A DNA stretch of 64,000 bases, taken from the NCBI RefSeq assembly GCF_014297445.1, contig NZ_JACORU010000006.1, positions 299,910 to 363,909 of the forward strand, in the 5' to 3' direction. Of this stretch, positions 37,901 through 46,812 are shown piece after piece; within the stretch, counting starts at the first letter, position 1, and each line of letters opens with the position of its first letter. The position numbers and the translations under genes were made by a program. The stretch comes from Ramlibacter albus (GTDB taxonomy: Bacteria > Pseudomonadota > Gammaproteobacteria > Burkholderiales > Burkholderiaceae_C). A model generated the notes under the pieces. That model saw only the letters and a program-made list of their open reading frames with translations, searched no databases and was not told where the DNA came from.

Positions 37901-38316
37901 TGCGCGTCTTCCTCGACGCCAATATCCTCTTTTCCGCCGCCAAGTCCGACGGCGCGATCCGCCAGCTCATCAAGCTGATGCTCGAAGACGGGCATGCAGT
38001 CGTCGTCGACGAATTCGTCCTCCATGAGGCGCGCCGCAATCTCGGGAACAAGGCCGGTGCCGAGGGCCTCGAGGCGCTGCACAAGCTCGAAAGCGTTTTC
38101 GTGATCGGCGCGACGCGCCCTGTCCTGTCGGCCGAGTGGCTCCAGTGGTTGCCCGAGAAGGACAGGCCGGTTCTCGCGGCCGCGGTCGCCCTGAAGTGCG
38201 AAGTACTGGTCACCGGCGACCGCAAGCACTTCGGGCAGGCCTATGGCAAGTCGTACCACGGCGTGAAGGTGCTCTCGGCCGCAATGGCGGCACTGTCCAT
38301 CGTCGGTCCCCGGTGA
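37900..38316 (+). CDS. PIN-domain toxin (VapC-like ribonuclease)
   Basis: A 138-residue PIN protein. The acidic metal-binding residues are in RVFLDANILFSAAK, VDEFVLHEARRNL and LVTGDRKHFG. It should be an RNase neutralised by the preceding antitoxin. The chain ends in LSAAMAALSIVGPR. No second toxin-antitoxin unit is seen in the window. Confidence 0.85.
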   Translation: MRVFLDANILFSAAKSDGAIRQLIKLMLEDGHAVVVDEFVLHEARRNLGNKAGAEGLEALHKLESVFVIGATRPVLSAEWLQWLPEKDRPVLAAAVALKCEVLVTGDRKHFGQAYGKSYHGVKVLSAAMAALSIVGPR

Positions 38317-38356
38317 TCGGCAAGAGCGGCAAGAGCGGCGGGCGTACGATGCACCC

Positions 38357-38941
38357 ATGCCCCAGCTCCTCATTCTCCCTGGCAGCTTGCGCCAAGGCTC
38401 GCTCGCGCTCGCGCTCGCGCACGCCGCCGGGCGCATGGCGCAGGCGCAAGGCGCGACGGTGCGCCTGTTCGACCTGCGCGCGCTGAACCTGCCGGTCTAC
38501 GACGGCGACATCGAGTTCGGCACCGGCATCCCGGAGAGCACGGGGCAGCTGATCGACGCGATCGTCGAGGCCGAAGCCGTGCTCATCGTCACGCCGGAAT
38601 ACAACGGCTTCCCGACCCCGCTGGTCATCAACGCGTTCGACTGGATCTCGCGCACGAAGACCGGGCCGCAACGCCCGGCCGGACTCGACGCCACCAACGG
38701 CAAACCGGTGGGGCTTCTTTCGGCGTCGCCCGGGCCCCTGGGCGGGTTGCGCTCGATGAACTTCCTGCGCGCGTACCTGCAGATGGCTTTCCAGATGGTC
38801 GTGAGCCCGCGCCAATATGCGTTGTCCCGCGCCGACCAGGCGTTCGACGACCAGGGCGAGATCAAGGACGCCAAGGCCAAGGCGGCCGTCGAGGGCACGA
38901 TCCAGTCCCTGCTGAAGCTCGCAGCGGCCCTGAAGGCCTGA
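38357..38941 (+). CDS. NADPH-dependent FMN reductase
   Basis: A 194-residue flavodoxin-like protein with the FMN phosphate-binding loop LPGSLRQGSLALALAHAAG and the signature VTPEYNGFPTPLVINAFDW. Relatives reduce FMN, quinones, chromate or azo compounds with NAD(P)H. The gene stands alone, 40 bases after the PIN gene. A small hairpin (gcacg-ttag-cgtgc, 38956-38969) lies after its stop. Confidence 0.9.
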   Translation: MPQLLILPGSLRQGSLALALAHAAGRMAQAQGATVRLFDLRALNLPVYDGDIEFGTGIPESTGQLIDAIVEAEAVLIVTPEYNGFPTPLVINAFDWISRTKTGPQRPAGLDATNGKPVGLLSASPGPLGGLRSMNFLRAYLQMAFQMVVSPRQYALSRADQAFDDQGEIKDAKAKAAVEGTIQSLLKLAAALKA

Positions 38942-39028
38942 CCGCTTCAGTGTCGGCACGTTAGCGTGCTACCTTGTTCGGCGCTATATTGCCTTCTCGG
39001 CAAACAACCGCCAGCAAGCAGTACCGCC

Positions 39029-40036
39029 ATGATCCGCGCCGCCATCGTCGGGCTGGGCACCTGGGGCCAGAACCTGGTCCGCAGCGTGCCGGCCGCGAGT
39101 CCCCACATCCAGTTCACAGCCGCCGCCACGCGCACGCCCGAGAAGGCCCGCGAGTTCGCGCAAAGCCGCGGCCTGCGAATGCTTTCAGGCTACGAGGCAG
39201 CGCTGGCGGACCCTGACATCGACGCGGTGGTGCTCGCGACACCCCATTCGATGCACACTGAGCAGATCGTCGCGGCCGCCAAAGCCGGCAAACACGTCTT
39301 CAGCGAGAAGCCGCTCGGCCTCGACGCACAAAGCGCCGAGCGTGCGGCGAAAGCCTGCGCGGACGCCGGCGTCACGCTCGGCGTCGGCTACAACTGGCGC
39401 TACCAGCCCGCCCTGCGCGAAATCCGCCGCCTCATCGACGACGGCACGCTCGGGCGCGTGATGCACATCGAAGGCAACTTCTGCGGGCCCAGTGCCTACC
39501 GCTTCCCCAAAGGCCACTGGCGCCACGAGCGCAGCGAATCGCCGGGCGGCGGCATGACCGGCCGCGGCGTGCACGTGATCGACGCCATGCTCTACCTCGC
39601 AGGCCACGTGCAGCAGGTCACCGCCCAGAGCCTGCGCCTCGCGCAGGACTTCGGCATGGACGACACCACGTCGATGCTGCTCAAGTTCGACAGCGGCGCC
39701 ACGGGTTACCTCGGCACGATCGTCGCGACGGCGGAGACGTGGCGCATGCAGGTGTTCGGCAGCAACGGATGGGCGGAAGTCGGCGACGTCGACCACCTGC
39801 ACACCTGGGACCTGAAGACCTGCTTCATCGACCGCGACAACATCGCGGCGAAGCAACGGCCCGTCGTGCAGACCTTCGAAAAGACCAGCACCGAGGCCGC
39901 GGAGCTCGAAGACTTCGCGCGCCACGCCGCCGCGCGCAAGCCCATGGTGCTGCCCGGTGGGGACGCCGTGCACAACGTCGCGCTGCTGCAGGCCATCCTC
40001 TCCTCCATCGATACCGGAGCCCCCACATGCCCCTGA
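39029..40036 (+). CDS. Gfo/Idh/MocA-family oxidoreductase
   Basis: A 335-residue NAD(P)-dependent dehydrogenase. The Rossmann fingerprint is AIVGLGTWGQNLVRSV, the catalytic lysine region is VFSEKPLGLDAQSAERAA, and the C-terminal domain contains GVGYNWRYQPALREIRRL and SPGGGMTGRGVHVIDAMLYL. The substrate is a sugar, inositol or imine-type compound in the family. ATG at 39029 is the Rossmann start. It overlaps the next gene by ten bases and opens a four-gene operon. Confidence 0.9.
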   Translation: MIRAAIVGLGTWGQNLVRSVPAASPHIQFTAAATRTPEKAREFAQSRGLRMLSGYEAALADPDIDAVVLATPHSMHTEQIVAAAKAGKHVFSEKPLGLDAQSAERAAKACADAGVTLGVGYNWRYQPALREIRRLIDDGTLGRVMHIEGNFCGPSAYRFPKGHWRHERSESPGGGMTGRGVHVIDAMLYLAGHVQQVTAQSLRLAQDFGMDDTTSMLLKFDSGATGYLGTIVATAETWRMQVFGSNGWAEVGDVDHLHTWDLKTCFIDRDNIAAKQRPVVQTFEKTSTEAAELEDFARHAAARKPMVLPGGDAVHNVALLQAILSSIDTGAPTCP

Positions 40037-40998
40037 CCCGTCGCATTGCCCTCGCCACCGCGCTCATGCTGGCCATGGGCGCGGCCTTCGCGCAAGCCTT
40101 CCCGAACAAACCGATCAAGGTGGTCGTGCCGTCGCCTGCAGGCGGCCCGCCCGACCTGATCCTGCGCGCCGTCCTGCCGAAGATGAGCGCCATCCTCGGC
40201 CAGCCGATCGTCATCGACAACCGCGCCGGCGCGGGCGGCATGGTCGGCACGGCCTACGTCGCGAAACAACCCGCCGACGGCTACACGTGGCTCTTCACGA
40301 CCGCGTCGCACGTGAACATCCCGCCCTTCGCGGACAACCCGGGCTACGACCCGATCAAGGACTTCACGCACGTCACGCTCGCCGCGCAGAACTTCGGCCA
40401 GGCGCTCGTCGTGAACCCCGAGGTGCCGGCGAAGAACGTGCAGGAACTCATCGCGCTCGCCAAGAAGAATCCCGGCAAGCTCACGTACGCCAACGCGGGC
40501 AACGGCACGGCCAGCCACATCCCCGCGGAGCTGATGAAGACGATGGCGGGCATCGACGTCCTTTCCGTGCCGTACAAGGGCATCCCCGAGGCCGTCAACG
40601 ACCTGCTCGCAGGCCGTATCGACATGTTCTTCGTGGGGACCAACATCGCGCTGCAGCACGTGCAGGCGGGCAAGCTGCGCGCGCTGGCGCTCACCGGCAG
40701 CAAGCGGTGGAAAGGCATGCCCGACACGCCGACGATGGACGAGCAGGGCCTCAAGGGCTTCGACAAGGTCAACTGGTTCGGCCTTTGGCTGCCGGCCGGC
40801 GCGCCGCCCGACGTGGTGCAGAAGATCTACGCCGCGCTGCGTACCGCCGTGAACGAGCCCGACGTGAAGCAGCAGTTCGACCAGCAGGGCCTCGAGGGCG
40901 TGGCGATGCCGCCGGCGGAGTTCGCGGCTTTTGTCGCGCGCGAGCAGAAGGCCGCGCAGGACATCGCCAACCGGATCAACGCGGGAGCGAAGAAATGA
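40027..40998 (+). CDS. Bug-family periplasmic substrate-binding protein
   Basis: A 323-residue Bug receptor with a signal peptide (ALATALMLAMGAAFAQ) and the body FPNKPIKVVVPSPAGGPPDLILR, IDNRAGAGGMVGTAYVAKQPADGYTW, YANAGNGTASHIPAELMK and VPYKGIPEAVNDLLAGRIDMFF. It overlaps the dehydrogenase gene upstream and the hydrolase gene downstream (ATGA), so its ligand is probably the substrate of this operon. Confidence 0.92.
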   Translation: MPLTRRIALATALMLAMGAAFAQAFPNKPIKVVVPSPAGGPPDLILRAVLPKMSAILGQPIVIDNRAGAGGMVGTAYVAKQPADGYTWLFTTASHVNIPPFADNPGYDPIKDFTHVTLAAQNFGQALVVNPEVPAKNVQELIALAKKNPGKLTYANAGNGTASHIPAELMKTMAGIDVLSVPYKGIPEAVNDLLAGRIDMFFVGTNIALQHVQAGKLRALALTGSKRWKGMPDTPTMDEQGLKGFDKVNWFGLWLPAGAPPDVVQKIYAALRTAVNEPDVKQQFDQQGLEGVAMPPAEFAAFVAREQKAAQDIANRINAGAKK

Positions 40999-41888
40999 GC
41001 GCCGAACTGCAACCGTGGCAATGGCCCGACGAACACTGGCGCAAGATCGTCAACCACGTGCGCGCCGGCCGCACGCTGCGCCCCGCGTCGTGGCCGGGCG
41101 GCGCGCGCTGCGCGATCGCGCTGTCGTTCGACTCCGACCATGAAACCAACGAGCTGCGCGACGGCGGGGAATCCATCGGCAAGCTGTCGCAGGGCCAGTA
41201 CGGCAACCGCCAGGGCGTGCCGCGCATCCTCGACCTTCTGGAGAAGCACGACGTGCGCGCGAGCTTCTACGTGCCCGCCGTCACCGCCCTGCTCTACCCC
41301 GACGAGCAGCGCCGCGTCGCGGCCGAGGGCCACGAGGTGGCGCTGCACGGCTGGATCCACGAGCGCAACTCGGTGCTGCCGGAAGACGCCGAGCGCGACC
41401 TGATGCACCGTGCCGCCGACACGCTGGAGAAGGCCGCGGGCCGCCGGCCCGTCGGCATCCGCACGCCGTCGTGGGACTTCAGCCCCAACACGCTGAAGAT
41501 CACGAAGGAGATGGGCCTCGAGTACGACTCGTCGCTGATGGCCGACGTCGATTGCTACGAGCTGCTGCTGGGTGGCGAGCCCACGGGCGTGGTGGAACTG
41601 CCGGTGGAGTGGATCCGCGACGACGCGGTGTACTTCAACATGAACCGCTTCGCGGGCCTGCGCCCGTACACGCCGCCTGCGGACGTGTTCGACATCTTCC
41701 GGCGCGAGCTGCAGGCGGCGCACGCCGAAGGCGGCATCTTCCAGCTGACGATGCACCCGCACATCAGCGGCTACCGTTCGCGCCTGTGGATCCTCGACGA
41801 GCTGATCCGGCAGGCGAAGTCGCTGGGTAACGTGTGGTTCGCCACCCATGCCGAGATCGCGCGTTACGCGAGGGACAACGCAGCATGA
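40995..41888 (+). CDS. Polysaccharide-deacetylase-fold hydrolase (PuuE/allantoinase-like)
   Basis: A 297-residue NodB-fold enzyme. The motif-1 acidic pair is in LSFDSDHETNELR, motif 2 histidines in HGWIHERNSVLP, and motif 3 in GIRTPSWDFSPNTLKI. The layout resembles metal-dependent amide hydrolases such as PuuE allantoinase and peptidoglycan-unrelated deacetylases rather than secreted chitin deacetylases, since no signal peptide is present. Coupled by ATGA to both neighbours. Confidence 0.87.
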   Translation: MSAELQPWQWPDEHWRKIVNHVRAGRTLRPASWPGGARCAIALSFDSDHETNELRDGGESIGKLSQGQYGNRQGVPRILDLLEKHDVRASFYVPAVTALLYPDEQRRVAAEGHEVALHGWIHERNSVLPEDAERDLMHRAADTLEKAAGRRPVGIRTPSWDFSPNTLKITKEMGLEYDSSLMADVDCYELLLGGEPTGVVELPVEWIRDDAVYFNMNRFAGLRPYTPPADVFDIFRRELQAAHAEGGIFQLTMHPHISGYRSRLWILDELIRQAKSLGNVWFATHAEIARYARDNAA

Positions 41889-43465
41889 GCAGCAAAGACA
41901 ACTTCTCCGACTCGCAGGTCGTGCGCAAGCCGGTCACGCTCACCGAGCGCGGCGTCGTCGCGTCGCAGCACAAGCGCGCGGCACAGGTGGGCGCCGCCAT
42001 CCTTGCCGAAGGTGGCGATGCCGTCGATGCAGCCGTCGCAACGTCGTTCGCCCTCGGCGTCGTCGAACCCTGGATGAGCGGCTGCGCGGCCGGCGGCTGC
42101 ATGGTGCTGTGGCGCGCGAAGGAAAAGCGCGCGTACGTCGTCAACTACGGCATGCGCTCGCCGCGCGAGCTGGACCCGCGCGACTACCCGCTGTCGGGCG
42201 CCGGCAAGAACGCCGACATGTTCCCATGGGAAGCCGTGGTCGACGACCGCAACGTGCAGGGTGCAACCGCGGTCGCGGTGCCGGGTGTCGTCTCCGGCAT
42301 GGGGCTCGCGCACGAGCGCTTCGGCCGCAAGCCGTGGCACGAGCTCGTGGAGCCTGCCGCGCGGCTGGCGCAGGAGGGCTTGGCCGTCGACTGGTACTTC
42401 GGCCTGCTGACCGCGTCGAACGCGAAGGCGCTCTCGCGCGACCCCGATGCCGCCGCGATGTTCCTCGACGAAGGCACGTGGCCCATCGTCGGCACGTGGA
42501 CCGGCGGCTCCAACCGTCACCTCGACCAGAAGCAGCTCGCGCGCACGCTGCAGGCCATCGCCGGGGGCGGCCCGCGTGCGTTCTATGAAGGGGACATCGC
42601 GAAGGCGCTGGTGAAGGACGTGCGCGCCAAGGGCGGCTGCCTGAACGAAGAGGACCTCGCCACGTACACGGCGGAGTGGCACGAGCCGCTCGCACTGCCC
42701 TACCGCGGCGGCCACGTGTATGCGGCGCCCGGCCTCACCGGCGGCCCGACCTTCGGTCACGCATTGCGCGCACTCTCGGAAACGATGCAGGCGTCAGGCC
42801 GCGCACCTGACGCCCAGTCCTACGCGGCCGTGGCGCGCGCGCTCCACGCCGCCTTCGAAGTCCGGCTGTCCGACATGGGCGACAGCAACGAATCCCCCGA
42901 GGCGCCGGGCTGCACCACGCACTTCAGCGTGGTCGACAGCGAAGGGAACATGTGCGCCGTCACGCAGACGCTGCTGTCGATCTTCGGCTCGCGCGTGGTG
43001 TCGCCCTCCACCGGGCTGATGCTCAACAACGGCATCATGTGGTTCGACCCCGTGCAGGGCGGCCCCAACTCGCTCGCGCCGAACAAGCGCGTGCTCGCGA
43101 ATTACTGCCCCGTCGTCGGCATCGCGCAGGACGGCCGGCAGTTCGCCTTCGGTGCTTCGGGCGGGCGCAAGATCCTCGGCGCGGTGCTGCAGCTGAGCTC
43201 GTTCGTACTGGACCACGGCATGAGCCTGGAAGAAGCCTTCCATGCGCCGCGCATCGACGTCAGCGGTGGCGGCCAGGTCACGGCCGACGCGCGATTGCCG
43301 GAAGAGGTGCTCGAGGCGCTCGGCCGCGTGATGCCGGTGGCAACGGCGCGGCGCGGCGTGTTCCCCTATTCGTTCGCGTGCCCGGCCGGCGTCATGCGCA
43401 TCGGCCGCTCCAACGGCGGCTGCACCGAAACGATGTCGCCGTGGGGCGACGCCGCCATCGGCTGA
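41885..43465 (+). CDS. Gamma-glutamyltransferase-family protein
   Basis: A 526-residue Ntn-hydrolase. The precursor should self-cleave before the nucleophile Thr344 in GCTTHFSVVDSEGN; the conserved GG region (ASGGRKILGAVLQL) and the early AILAEGGDAVDAAVATSFA are present. No signal peptide is seen, unlike periplasmic GGTs, so the enzyme may be cytosolic and act on a substrate of this operon (an N-acyl or gamma-glutamyl compound). It is the last gene of the operon. Confidence 0.88.
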   Translation: MSSKDNFSDSQVVRKPVTLTERGVVASQHKRAAQVGAAILAEGGDAVDAAVATSFALGVVEPWMSGCAAGGCMVLWRAKEKRAYVVNYGMRSPRELDPRDYPLSGAGKNADMFPWEAVVDDRNVQGATAVAVPGVVSGMGLAHERFGRKPWHELVEPAARLAQEGLAVDWYFGLLTASNAKALSRDPDAAAMFLDEGTWPIVGTWTGGSNRHLDQKQLARTLQAIAGGGPRAFYEGDIAKALVKDVRAKGGCLNEEDLATYTAEWHEPLALPYRGGHVYAAPGLTGGPTFGHALRALSETMQASGRAPDAQSYAAVARALHAAFEVRLSDMGDSNESPEAPGCTTHFSVVDSEGNMCAVTQTLLSIFGSRVVSPSTGLMLNNGIMWFDPVQGGPNSLAPNKRVLANYCPVVGIAQDGRQFAFGASGGRKILGAVLQLSSFVLDHGMSLEEAFHAPRIDVSGGGQVTADARLPEEVLEALGRVMPVATARRGVFPYSFACPAGVMRIGRSNGGCTETMSPWGDAAIG

Positions 43466-43548
43466 GATTCCTTCACGCGCAAATCGTCGAGCATGTACTG
43501 CAGCACGCTGCCCGAGCCGGTACCTGAGCGGTGCCCCCGGGGAGATTT

Positions 43549-43596
43549 GTAGGACGTTTCCTCGATCATGTAGGTTGGGTTCCTACGCGATGTAGG
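43549..43596 (+). promoter_or_regulatory. Array of three phased GTAGG repeats
   Basis: The pentamer gtagg begins at 43549, 43570 and 43592 (spacings 21 and 22 bases, two helical turns), each preceded by t and followed within a few bases by ttcc. The middle copy forms an inverted repeat gtagg-N7-cctac (43570-43586). The array lies in a 202-base intergenic region before a small gene at 43668; the rest of that region shows nothing I recognise. Confidence 0.6.
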
Positions 43597-43667
43597 GGTT
43601 CCGCCGACACGCGTGCATAAGTCACATCGCCGTAAAGTTGTCGTGTAGCGGCTGTATCATTCCGTGT

Positions 43668-43853
43668 GTGGAGACGCCGCAGCTCGACCCTGACGTGAAA
43701 CCGCCGGAATACCGCGTGCCGCGCGGGCGCAGCGGGTACGGTTCGCAAAGCGCGCTGCAGACGCTGCTGAACGACCTCGAGCGCATCCGTCGCGCGAAAG
43801 AAGCCTACGGCGACCTGCCGCCGAAACAGGCGCAAACCCAGCAACGCAGTTGA
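43668..43853 (+). CDS. Small hypothetical protein
   Basis: A 61-residue soluble protein starting with GTG (ETPQLDPDVKPPEYRVPRGRSGYGS), with a predicted helix (ALQTLLNDLERIRRAKEAYG) and a polar Gln/Thr tail. I do not recognise a family. The start is uncertain: the frame is open to 43638, but the upstream codons (SCSGCIIPC) look non-coding. It ends exactly where the convergent gene ends. The phased repeats just upstream make real expression plausible. Confidence 0.5.
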   Translation: METPQLDPDVKPPEYRVPRGRSGYGSQSALQTLLNDLERIRRAKEAYGDLPPKQAQTQQRS

Positions 43854-44396
43854 TCAGCGCGGGCCGCTCGGCCCGGCCGGCGTGTGCGGTTCGCGGTCGG
43901 GTTCCAGCTCGGCCGGCACGCTCCACATCGACTCGCGCGGCGGCTGGCTCGCCGATGCGCCGTCCACCTGCTCCACCGCCTGCATCAGCTCGCGCAGCTC
44001 GCGCATCACCTCGCCGTCGATCATCGAGCTGGCCGGGTGGAACCACAGCCCGCCGAAGTGGCTCACGTCGTTGAGCCAGCTGCCGCGCAGCAGCCGCCTG
44101 AGCAGCCGCTCCACCAGCGGCAGGCCGATCATCAGGCGCAGGCCGGACTTCCGCTCCCAGTGGGCCAGCCGCAGCATGCCCAGGAACACATGGCGGCCAT
44201 CGTGCGCGCGCCCGACGTCGCGCACCTCGACCTGCACGCAGTCGAGGTTGACGCCGCCGTCCTGCAGCAGCTCGCGGATGAGGTCCTTGTAGCCGTCCCG
44301 GATTTCCTCGGTCGACTGCGTCGAGAGGTCGATCTCCGTCGCGCCCGTGGATTCGTCGTCGGCACGCGTCGCGAAAAGTTGCAAAAGGTCTTTCAT
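43854..44396 (-). CDS. Hypothetical soluble protein
   Basis: A 180-residue protein with no signal peptide or membrane helix. It has a mixed alpha/beta middle (DLIRELLQDGGVNLDCVQVEVRDV, VFLGMLRLAHWERKSGLRLM, SHFGGLWFHPASSMIDGEVM) and a disordered Pro/Glu-rich tail. The family is not recognised. It is divergent from the sensor kinase at 44546 with 149 bases between them. Codon use (GC-rich third positions) supports it being a real gene. Confidence 0.65.
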   Translation of the reverse strand: MKDLLQLFATRADDESTGATEIDLSTQSTEEIRDGYKDLIRELLQDGGVNLDCVQVEVRDVGRAHDGRHVFLGMLRLAHWERKSGLRLMIGLPLVERLLRRLLRGSWLNDVSHFGGLWFHPASSMIDGEVMRELRELMQAVEQVDGASASQPPRESMWSVPAELEPDREPHTPAGPSGPR

Positions 44397-44545
44397 TGCG
44401 TCGAGCTTTTGCGGGACGTAAGGAGTTGCTTATACACCCGATGCGCCAGCGGCACCTGACAGACTTTCCCTGCCCGGCCGGCAACTTGTTCACGTTCGCC
44501 GCGCGCGGCTTGTTCCCATAATGGCCTCGCCTTGTGGAGCCGCGC

Positions 44546-46690
44546 ATGCACACCACCGCCAGCTCGCTGCAAGCGGCCAGCGTCCCGGACGAGCTGGCCC
44601 GGCGCGACCTGCGTACCGAGTTCGTCGAAGCCTACGGCGCGAGGGTGTTCCTCGTCCTGTCGGTCGTGGGCGCGCTGGTGCTGCTGCCCTTCTCCATCAA
44701 CGGCTTTGTGCAGGGCGCGCCGGTGCAGGCGTCCACCACGCTGCTCATCGCCGGCTTCCTGATCGCCAACGCGGTGTTCCTCGCGCGTGGGCATGCGGCT
44801 CCGATCCCGCCCGCCGCGATCTTCGCCCCGGCCCTCCTGGGCCTGGGCCTCGCGATGTACAGGCAGGGGCTGGTGGGCATGTTCTGGTGCTACCCAGCCA
44901 TCCTGCTGTTCCACTTCGTGCTGCCGCGGCGCACCGCGAATATCTTCAACGGCTGCATCGTGCTGCTGGCGGTGCCGATGGCGTGGCTGCACCTGGGGCC
45001 CGAGATCACCGCGCGCGTCGGCGTGACGCTCGCGCTCACGCTCCTGTTCACCAACATCTTCTCGTACGTGGCCGACGCGCAGCGGCGCAAGGAAATGGAG
45101 CAGCGCCAGCGCCTCGACCTGGTGGTGCGCGGCACCAATGCCGGCACGCTCGAATGGGAGCCGGAAGGCGCCGCCAGCTTCTCGCCGCGCCTGAGGCAGA
45201 TGCTGGGCCGCTCCTACGAAGACGACACGGGCGCGTGGGACTTCTTCTCCTTCGTGCACCCCGACGACCGCGAACGCGTGCAGGCCCAGGTCGCCAGGCT
45301 GATGCGCGAACACACCGCGCCGCACGCCGTGCGGCACCAGCCCGCCGACGAATACCGGCTGCTCACGCCGCAGGGCGACATCACCTGGGTGCACACCGAA
45401 GGCATCGCGGTGAGCGACCGGCGCGGCCGCACCGCGCGCTACGTGTGCACCTTCATGGACATCACCGAGCGCGTGCGCGCGCAGGAGGCGCTGCTGCGCT
45501 CGCACGAGCGCGTGCAGCAGCAGGCGGCCCAGCTGGAGCGGCGCAACACCGAGCTGCGCGAGGCCATCCGCATGCGCGAGGAGGTGGAGCGCATCGCCCG
45601 GCACGACCTGCGCACGCCGCTGGCCAGCATCGCCTACGTGCCGCGCCTGCTGCGCCAGGGCCGCAATCTCGATGCGCGCGAGGAGGAACTGCTCGCCATC
45701 GTGGAACGTGGCGCCCTGCGCGTATTGAGCATGGTGAACCTGTCGCTCGACCTGTACCGCATGGAGGAAGGCAGCTACACGGTGCGCCCGGCTGCGGTGG
45801 ACCTGGCCGAGGTCGCGCGCAACGTGGTGCAGGAAGTGCGCGCGCATGCGGACGCCAAGCGGGTGCGGCTGACGGTCGACCTGCCCGCGGCCGGGAGCCT
45901 GCACGTGCGCGGCGAGGAGCTGCTTTGCTACTCGATCGCCGCCAACCTGGTGAAGAACGCCGTCGAGGCCGCCCCCGAAGGCTCGACGGTCGCGGTGGCG
46001 CTGCAGCACGGCAGCCTGCGCGGTGACGAAGGCCGCATGCTGCGCATCCACAACCTCGGTGCCGTGCCCGCGCCGATCCGTGCCCGCTTCTTCGAGAAGT
46101 ACACGACGCACGGCAAGGACCAGGGCACGGGCCTGGGCGCCTACTCCGCATGGCTGATGGCGCGCGTGCAAGGCGGCGAGCTGCAGATGGAGACCGACGA
46201 CGAGGCCGGCACGACGCTCACGCTGTGGCTGCCGGCAGCGCATGTGACGTCGATGGCGCCCGGCGCGCCGGCCCGCGACGGCGAGGCCGTGCCGCCGCTC
46301 GCGCTGCTGCTGGTGGACGACGACCCGTACACGGTCAGCGTGCTCAAGAACCTGCTGCCGGTGCCGCTGCCGGTGGAGGTGGTCGGCAACGGCCGCGCCG
46401 CGCTGGAGCACGTCGCGCGGCAGCGGCCCGACGTGATCTTCCTGGACCTGCAGATGCCGGTGATGGGCGGCCTCGAAGCCATCGGCCGCATCCGCCAGCT
46501 GCAGCGCGAGCGCGACCAGATGCCCAGCGTGATCGTTGCCTTCTCGTCGTGCGACGACGAACCCACGCGCCGCAAGTGCCGGCAGGCCGGCTTCGACCAC
46601 TACCTCGTCAAGCCCGCCTCGCGCGAAGAGCTGCTCGAGGTGCTGCGCATGGAACCTGCGTTCGCCGCGTCGACGCTGGCCCACGCCTAG
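44546..46690 (+). CDS. Membrane hybrid sensor histidine kinase (PAS, HisKA, HATPase, REC)
   Basis: A 714-residue sensor. Five to six membrane helices span residues about 30-180; a PAS_3-like domain follows (VVRGTNAGTLEWEPEG to FMDITERVRAQ); HisKA has the phosphoacceptor His353 in IARHDLRTPLAS; the ATPase domain has the N box NLVKNAVEAA and GTGLGAYSA; a C-terminal receiver has LLLVDDDPYT, the phospho-Asp in DVIFLDLQMP and the lysine in YLVKPAS. No separate output gene is adjacent. ATG at 44546 is preferred because ggag lies six bases upstream; a GTG at 44534 is possible. Confidence 0.88.
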   Translation: MHTTASSLQAASVPDELARRDLRTEFVEAYGARVFLVLSVVGALVLLPFSINGFVQGAPVQASTTLLIAGFLIANAVFLARGHAAPIPPAAIFAPALLGLGLAMYRQGLVGMFWCYPAILLFHFVLPRRTANIFNGCIVLLAVPMAWLHLGPEITARVGVTLALTLLFTNIFSYVADAQRRKEMEQRQRLDLVVRGTNAGTLEWEPEGAASFSPRLRQMLGRSYEDDTGAWDFFSFVHPDDRERVQAQVARLMREHTAPHAVRHQPADEYRLLTPQGDITWVHTEGIAVSDRRGRTARYVCTFMDITERVRAQEALLRSHERVQQQAAQLERRNTELREAIRMREEVERIARHDLRTPLASIAYVPRLLRQGRNLDAREEELLAIVERGALRVLSMVNLSLDLYRMEEGSYTVRPAAVDLAEVARNVVQEVRAHADAKRVRLTVDLPAAGSLHVRGEELLCYSIAANLVKNAVEAAPEGSTVAVALQHGSLRGDEGRMLRIHNLGAVPAPIRARFFEKYTTHGKDQGTGLGAYSAWLMARVQGGELQMETDDEAGTTLTLWLPAAHVTSMAPGAPARDGEAVPPLALLLVDDDPYTVSVLKNLLPVPLPVEVVGNGRAALEHVARQRPDVIFLDLQMPVMGGLEAIGRIRQLQRERDQMPSVIVAFSSCDDEPTRRKCRQAGFDHYLVKPASREELLEVLRMEPAFAASTLAHA

Positions 46691-46812
46691 AACCCTCGCT
46701 CCCGACCACCCGTCACGTCCACGCCGCCGCTCATCCCCGCTCGGGCGCGCGGGCGGGAGGAGTTCACATAGGGGATGTGTACCGCATGGGACACGCGTAA
46801 CAGAATGTTCAC

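Noticed and set aside
38956..38969. Small hairpin gcacg-ttag-cgtgc after the FMN reductase gene
   Set aside because: Five-base stem without a T tract; too weak to call a terminator or attenuator.
43566..43844. Minus-strand 92-codon frame opposite the small gene at 43668
   Set aside because: Runs across the phased GTAGG region and has no ribosome binding site; the plus-strand frame has better codon use.
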